Assembly: GCA_019426215.1 (NCBI GenBank)
Contig: CM033393.1
Location: forward strand, 21,144,591 to 21,208,590
DNA: 64,000 nt
Direction: 5' to 3'
Source of the DNA: Buddleja alternifolia
Lineage: Eukaryota > Streptophyta > Magnoliopsida > Lamiales > Scrophulariaceae
Shown here: piece after piece, positions 58,953 through 64,000 of the stretch
Layout of the letters: the number at the start of each line of letters is the position of its first letter
Position numbering within the stretch: position 1 is the first letter of the stretch
Translations under genes and position numbers: made by a program
The notes under the pieces: model-generated
Databases searched by the model: none
The model's input: the letters and a program-made list of their open reading frames with translations, nothing else
Told to the model about the DNA's origin: nothing

Positions 58953-60260
58953 ATGACGAGAACTACCAACAAACCGTCCAAGGGTAAGAAAAAAGTGGGT
59001 GAGGGTTCCTCTAATGAGCCCGAGACTCCCGATAATACCCGTTTCGAAAACTCCCAAGTCCAAATTATGTGTCAGAGTTTGAGCACCCCCCGCACCCTTA
59101 TTAAGGAGCACTATTTAACCACCCGGGGACAGCCCTCTGTGCACGAATTGATACAGTTCCATCACTTACAGTTTTTCTGTCAAAAGCCCGAGGCCATTCG
59201 TCTTCCTTGGGTCCTGGAATTCTTCAGCTCCGGGGTTTATGATGAGATTGAGACACGAGGATGGCTGGGGACTACCCTTTTGGTACGGGGCAAACATGTC
59301 AATTATGAGTTGAGACAGATTAGGGAGAGCATAGGCACCCCCACCCCTCAGACATGCGAGTTCACCACTCTTTACAATGCAGGGCGCCTCCGGGTTAGCC
59401 TGTCGGATATTTTGCGGGTTATTGCCCGAGAGGGGTGGGAGTGGGTACCCGGAGAAGTTCATGTCCCCCGTAGGGCTCTACTTCCCGAGGCTGCTTTCTG
59501 GCTCGACTTCATCCGATTCAATTTAATACCGAGTACCAATCGGTCAGAGGCAAACAAGGAACGGGCCACCCTCATCTATGCTATTATGTCCAAGAAAGCT
59601 GTGGACTTTGCCCGGGTGATCCACAAGTCTTTGACGGACCACTTTAGGAAGTTGAAGAATGAGTTAGGGCCGTTGATTAACAAAGAATTGGCTAAGCAAA
59701 AGGGCGAAGGTCCCACTCGGAAGAATCCCATCATTCTCCCGTCACTGATCACAGTTTTATGCAAAGCAGCTAAGGTTCCCACATTTCCTATGGAGCTTAC
59801 TGAGCTCCCTGGTTCTTATCTCGCCGTGGTAGATGACGACCCCCAGGCTCCTCCACCACCAGCTACTTCCAAGAGGCCTCGCCCGTCTTCATCCCGGTCT
59901 ACTAGTTCCCCACAGTTTCCACCTATGGATGCCGCCGCCATTAGACAATTAAAGGATGAATTGAGGGATGAGTTGCGAGATGAGATGAGGGTGATCATGT
60001 CCGACACTTGTGCTTATTTCCGTCAGCTTCTTATCGAGCATAATGAGTTTGTCGGTCGGGGGCCGTTTGATTATTCTACTCCTCCACCTTACCCGCACCC
60101 CCCGCCTCAGCAGCCCGCAGATTTGCACGAGTCAGGTGCTCTCGTTCCTGTAGGAGGTGATGATGAGGCTCATGATGATGAGGGTAGCCCGTTGATTGAT
60201 TTGGATGATCTCGGCGGAACGGATGAGGACTACATTGACCGTTTTGGCACTACAGATTAG
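58953..60260 (+). CDS. Athila-1 ORF3, putative plant transposon protein domain
   Basis: From ATG 58953 an uninterrupted frame of 435 residues. Blocks RGWLGTTLLVRGKHVNY, LPEAAFWLDFIRFNLIPSTN, RATLIYAIMSKKAVDFARVI and NPIILPSLITVLCKAAKVP fit the domain that protein databases call putative plant transposon protein. Its function is unknown. The C-terminal third has Pro/Ser-rich DNA-coded linkers, a charged repeat (LRDELRDEMRV) and a very acidic tail (GGDDEAHDDEGSPLIDLDD). There is no signal peptide or membrane helix, so I see no reason to call it an envelope. It is the only intact ORF in this element, although gag-pol has four frame breaks. Confidence 0.8.
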   Translation: MTRTTNKPSKGKKKVGEGSSNEPETPDNTRFENSQVQIMCQSLSTPRTLIKEHYLTTRGQPSVHELIQFHHLQFFCQKPEAIRLPWVLEFFSSGVYDEIETRGWLGTTLLVRGKHVNYELRQIRESIGTPTPQTCEFTTLYNAGRLRVSLSDILRVIAREGWEWVPGEVHVPRRALLPEAAFWLDFIRFNLIPSTNRSEANKERATLIYAIMSKKAVDFARVIHKSLTDHFRKLKNELGPLINKELAKQKGEGPTRKNPIILPSLITVLCKAAKVPTFPMELTELPGSYLAVVDDDPQAPPPPATSKRPRPSSSRSTSSPQFPPMDAAAIRQLKDELRDELRDEMRVIMSDTCAYFRQLLIEHNEFVGRGPFDYSTPPPYPHPPPQQPADLHESGALVPVGGDDEAHDDEGSPLIDLDDLGGTDEDYIDRFGTTD

Positions 60261-61900
60261 GCTTATCTTGTTTTATTTCCATGCATGTTTCGTTTTTTTT
60301 TTTTGGTTATCTTTTGTTGGGTTGTTGGATATTTTATGTTTTATGTTTGGATGCTTGATGTTTTCTTTCCATGCATGTTTCTCGTTTTTGTTTGTCTCGT
60401 TTTGTTTTATTCTATTCTATCCAATGTTTGATGCTTTGTATGGCTAGCATTTTTTTACCTATGTAGTGATCGACACAGTGATTGCCATCCTTGGACTTGA
60501 TTGCCTTAAGTGGACTCGGGTTTGCTTTTCAGCTTCCCTATGGTGACGTGTACTTTGCCCTTCTCTTTTTCGAGCATTGGGGACAATGTTCATGATAAGT
60601 GTGGGGGGGTACACTAGATCCATTATAGTCATGTTTATTCATGTTTTACATATTTCGATCCAAGTTGGGGGGGGGTGTTGTACCTCTACATGTGAAATGT
60701 GTGCAATTTTTATTTTTGTTGGATAGAATTTCAACCCGTCACTTGATGAATTGAGCATGGTTAACGTGAATACATGGTATGCATTCTCTATCAATTTGGT
60801 TTTCAATTTGGTTTTTAATGGCTATACACGCAATTCCTTGTTTGTGAGACCCTAACTAGACTAGATTGACCTTAAGATGATTCACATATGCACATAAATC
60901 GAGGGTAGAGGAGTTGAGTGGGCAACCATTTTGAAACACTTAAAGGCTTGATCCCGGAAATATCAACTTAGAATTTTCACATGTGTTATGAGTTGAGAAC
61001 GTTAACTTCGTGTGCTTAATAATAATAAAAAGAGGTTGAACATTGGTATGACTGAAAAAGTCAGGCTTAATAGATACTGGGGGCAAAGAGCACCATGCCT
61101 AGAATACTGTACTATTAAGCTAATTTGAGCTAGAGCTCAAGCCAATACAAGTGTTAAGTAAATAGGGACCTAGTTTGATTTTGTGGCCTTTGACACTCGA
61201 GCGATTAAGCCCTTAGGAGTGTCTCCACACTTGATACCTTAAAGCCGTCTGGTTTAGGAGTTATTGGCCTAAAGCTCGTTACACGGGTGTCATAGAAAGC
61301 CTAAGAGGATCGAACATTGCACATGGTCTAGCCTCTAATGTTTCGAGTTGAAAGTGCATAAGTTAAAGCCGAAAGTGGAATGAAGTGATGAATTTTTAAG
61401 TGGCTATGAAGTTGTATTCAATTCTCGTACCATGTGAATAATCAAAAGTTGATAAATATAGGGTTAATGCTTGAAAAGTGGTAAGAATACCACTCGACTA
61501 TAATACTTGAGATTTATTACACTACACCCTTAGGATGATCTTTTCGATGTTAAGGCGTAACATGAGCAAGTGGGTGACGTGTATATATATGTAACTTGAG
61601 CTTAAACAGGTGAATTCATACCATTGTGTGCTATTAATCATTGTAATTTACGTTGAGTGATCGGGGTTGAAAATCTTTCGATTTTGTGGGTATATCGTCT
61701 GCAAACCCTCACGAGACTATAACTCGTCCTTTGAGGTAACTCAAGGGTTCAAAGGCTTGTTGCATTTGCTAAATGCAACCGTTTACTCCACGAAAGTGAG
61801 TTAGGTAGTTTTCTTTTTGTTTCTCTCTTTGATTGATGATGTTTCCTTATCTTAGAACTCTTATTGCTCGAGGACGAGAAATTGATAAGTTTGGGGGTGT
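60261..61900 (+). other. Athila-1 3' non-coding region with purine tracts
   Basis: No ORF. GATAAGTGTGGGGGGG occurs at 60594-60609, another G9 run in GTTGGGGGGGGGTG at 60664-60677, and the authentic tract beside the LTR (GATAAGTTTGGGGGTGT) at 61884-61900. The end (61675-61900) is shared with Athila-2. Confidence 0.8.
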
Positions 61901-63626
61901 TGATCAGAGGCATTTTTACGTGTTTTTAAGCCCCTTTGCGTTTATGTTTTAGGTTCATTTATCGCTTGATTCTTGCCACATCTGCGTTTAATTCGTGCAT
62001 TAAGTGATTTCAGGTCTTAAATGGATACAATCAAAGAACGGGATGAAAAACGACGTATAAAACAAGTTTAGGCCAAATTGCTACGCACCCCTATGCCCAA
62101 GCGCCTTTCCACCCACGCCCAGGCGCCGGACAAGATGTAAATAACGTCAACATTCTGCTTACCACGCCTAGGCGCCATCCTGTCCACGCCCGGGCGCCGT
62201 ATCTGCACCACTTTCGACGTTCGAGCGCTATTTCCGTATGTTTAGAGACCGAATTGGATGACGTTCCCTTCTACAATGTTGTAGAACTATGTGTTAGCTT
62301 CAAATGAGGATTTGAATCATCCAAATCAGAGTTTCGTAGAGAAAGTTATGAATGAAATACGATTGCTGCGCAGGACACATTGCATTTAATTTCAGCATTC
62401 TGTCAGCGGCGCCCAAGCGCCGCAATGCCCACGCCTAGGCGTGACCACACCCGAGTTTTGATTCCTTTCAGCCAAAAGATCATCATTTGATGGGGGAATG
62501 GAACATTTAAAGCCAAGAGGTCATCACATGTATGGAGGGGATGTCATAAGTATGTTTCTTAGTAGATCTACTTTATGGAATTTTATACTACTCACTTTAG
62601 AGTAGTGGAGGACACACTAGGGGAGACACACACTAGGGAGCCCAGAATTTCTGGTCTTTTTAAGGCATTTTCTTCACTTGGGGACCGATCATAAGAGGGG
62701 GAGGGAGGCATTTGGCCATGACTTTTGACTCATCATCATTCATCACCATTCTTCATCATTTTGGAGGGGAAGAAAGAGATAGGAGCTAAGGATTGAAGCT
62801 CCACTCGAGGATCCATCACCATTCAACCTTTGAGGGAGTTTGTTCATTGTTTATAGTATTTATGTGTTTACACTTATGTATATGAATATGTTGAATTCTT
62901 CTATGTTGATGATTATGAGCTAATATAGTAGAACTAAGGCCATGTGAAGGCCAATTTATGAATCAATATATGTGAAGTGAATTTTCGTATTAATTCTCAT
63001 ATTGCTTTGTGTGTTGATTTTGAGCTTTTATCACAATCATGTGCTTGATCACCATATGCTTGCTATTTTGCCTAGTCTAGTCATTCGAGAGAAGATAGAT
63101 TAGGGTTCAATGGAATCAACTCATCATCCGAAACTAATGTGGAATTGCCCCTAGAAATAGGTAAAGATTTCCGGGTGCAGTTAGCCGGATTTATCCGGGG
63201 AAACTCTAGAACTTTAATGTGTGGTTATTGATTAGATTCTCGGATAGACATATTTAGAGAACCATCAATTAATCATAGGATTATTATGTGCCGAGACATC
63301 GGGTAATAATTATCTAAGGAATTTCCACCAAAGCAATAGGAGTCTAATAATTTGAGGAGTAGCTCATATATATTAACGAGTAGATTCGGTTGTAGCAGGT
63401 GCCTTAGTCATTTTATCATACGTGAGATTTAATCTATAGTACGTTTCTCTTTGGTTCTTCGTTTGTTTAATCTTTTTCTTGCACTTTACTTTAATTGTCT
63501 TTTCTTTTATCGAAAATCATTAACTAGAATTCAAGTCCTTGTGGTTCGACAACCCGGACTTTTTGTCCACTTATTACTATACACGTCTAGTGCACTTGCT
63601 ATCATAGCACGTTAGCTTTTAGCGTG
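61901..63626 (+). repeat. Athila-1 3' LTR
   Basis: Starts TGATCAGAGGC; ends TTTAGCGTG at 63626, three bases short of the TCA end seen at 52560, where it runs into a second LTR copy. Confidence 0.93.
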
Positions 63627-64000
63627 CTATTTTGCCTAGTCTAGTCATTCGAGAGAAGATAGATTAAGGTTCAATGGAATCAACTCATCATCCGAAACTA
63701 ATGTGGAATTGCCCCTAGAAATAGGTAAAGATTTCCGGGTGCAGTTAGCCGGATTTATCCGGGGAAACTCTAGAACTTTAATGCGTGGTTATTGATTAGA
63801 TTCTCGGATAGACATATTTAGAGAACCATCAATTAATCATAGGATTATTATGTGCCGAGACATCGGGTAATAATTATCTAAGGAATTTCCACCAAAGCAA
63901 TAGGAGTCTAATAATTCGAGGAGTAGCTCATATATATTGACGAGTAGATTCGGTTGTAGCATGTGCCTTAGTCATTTTATCATACGTGAGATTTAATCTA
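63627..64000 (+). repeat. Partial second copy of the Athila-1 LTR
   Basis: From CTATTTTGCCTAG on it repeats the LTR from 63063, a shift of 564 bp, to the window end. At about five places it differs from the adjacent LTR, and at several of these it agrees with the 5' LTR instead. Confidence 0.93.

Larger units (their letters stand above)
50842..64000 (+). mobile_element. Athila-1: nearly complete Athila-like Gypsy retrotransposon
   Basis: 5' LTR 50842-52560, primer site 52567-52584, gag-pol 52727 to about 57867, third ORF 58953-60260, purine tracts, 3' LTR from 61901. The primer site and the third ORF after pol are typical of the Athila clade. By eye the two LTRs differ at roughly 28 places in 1.7 kb plus a 10-bp indel, so the insertion is fairly young. 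After the 3' LTR a second, partial LTR copy runs past the window edge. Confidence 0.93.

Noticed and set aside
58953..60260. Athila-1 ORF3 as an envelope gene
   Set aside because: Position after pol would allow it, but there is no signal peptide, transmembrane helix or cysteine pattern, and the blocks fit the putative plant transposon protein domain.
1..64000. tRNA or rRNA genes
   Set aside because: I saw no cloverleaf or rRNA blocks; the tRNA-like words at 6641, 41655 and 52567 are retroelement primer sites.

Overview
The window is nuclear DNA from a flowering plant, most likely a eudicot; I cannot name the species. Evidence: one intron-bearing, GT-AG spliced host gene for an SR-protein kinase, surrounded by plant-type Ty1/Copia and Ty3/Gypsy LTR retrotransposons with tRNA primer sites, a plant Rep-PIF1 Helitron, a hAT-type MITE and AT-rich intergenic DNA. 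Nothing looks bacterial, organellar or viral.

Layout. 1-8545: a large minus-strand Sirevirus-type Copia element (here Copia-I), 5' LTR at 6656-8545, 3' LTR beyond the left edge. It sits in the gag remnant of a Tat/Ogre-like Gypsy element (Gypsy-2, LTR 9898-10455), which itself interrupts an older LTR of the Copia-I family (10456-11631). 11632-13454: non-coding, with a perfect 59-bp tandem duplication. About 13455-25654: a decayed Rep-helicase Helitron whose 3' end (hairpin then CTAG) is visible; inside it lie a 1.7-kb terminal-inverted-repeat element (13726-15450) and a solo Copia-I-family LTR (17893-19449, 5-bp target duplication ACAAT). 25655-29541: intergenic DNA with a 159-bp MITE (27019-27177). 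29542-32868: the only host gene, a four-exon SRPK kinase on the minus strand.

33668-48476: a second Tat-like Gypsy element (Gypsy-1), bounded by two LTRs and a matching 5-bp target duplication GTTTT. Nested in it are a Copia element (Copia-II, 36778-43295), the 3' end of an Athila-like Gypsy element (about 34980-36777) and a 2.6-kb solo LTR (43608-46233, duplication AATTG). 48526-50841: a broken Copia-type LTR split by a related solo LTR (49073-50701). 50842-64000: a nearly complete plus-strand Athila-like element (Athila-1) with both LTRs, PBS, gag-pol with four frame breaks, an intact third ORF, repeated purine tracts and a second partial LTR copy at the right edge.

The elements do not form a pathway; their relation is historical. 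The nesting gives an order of insertion, and the host kinase lies in a gap of about 8 kb between the Helitron and Gypsy-1. I found no convincing undescribed multi-gene system. The most unusual signals are element-specific short palindromes spread through LTR, coding and 3' non-coding DNA of two unrelated retrotransposons, a 60-bp repeat array and a 27-G run inside a gag gene, and a set of single-base deletions that may be either decay or assembly error.
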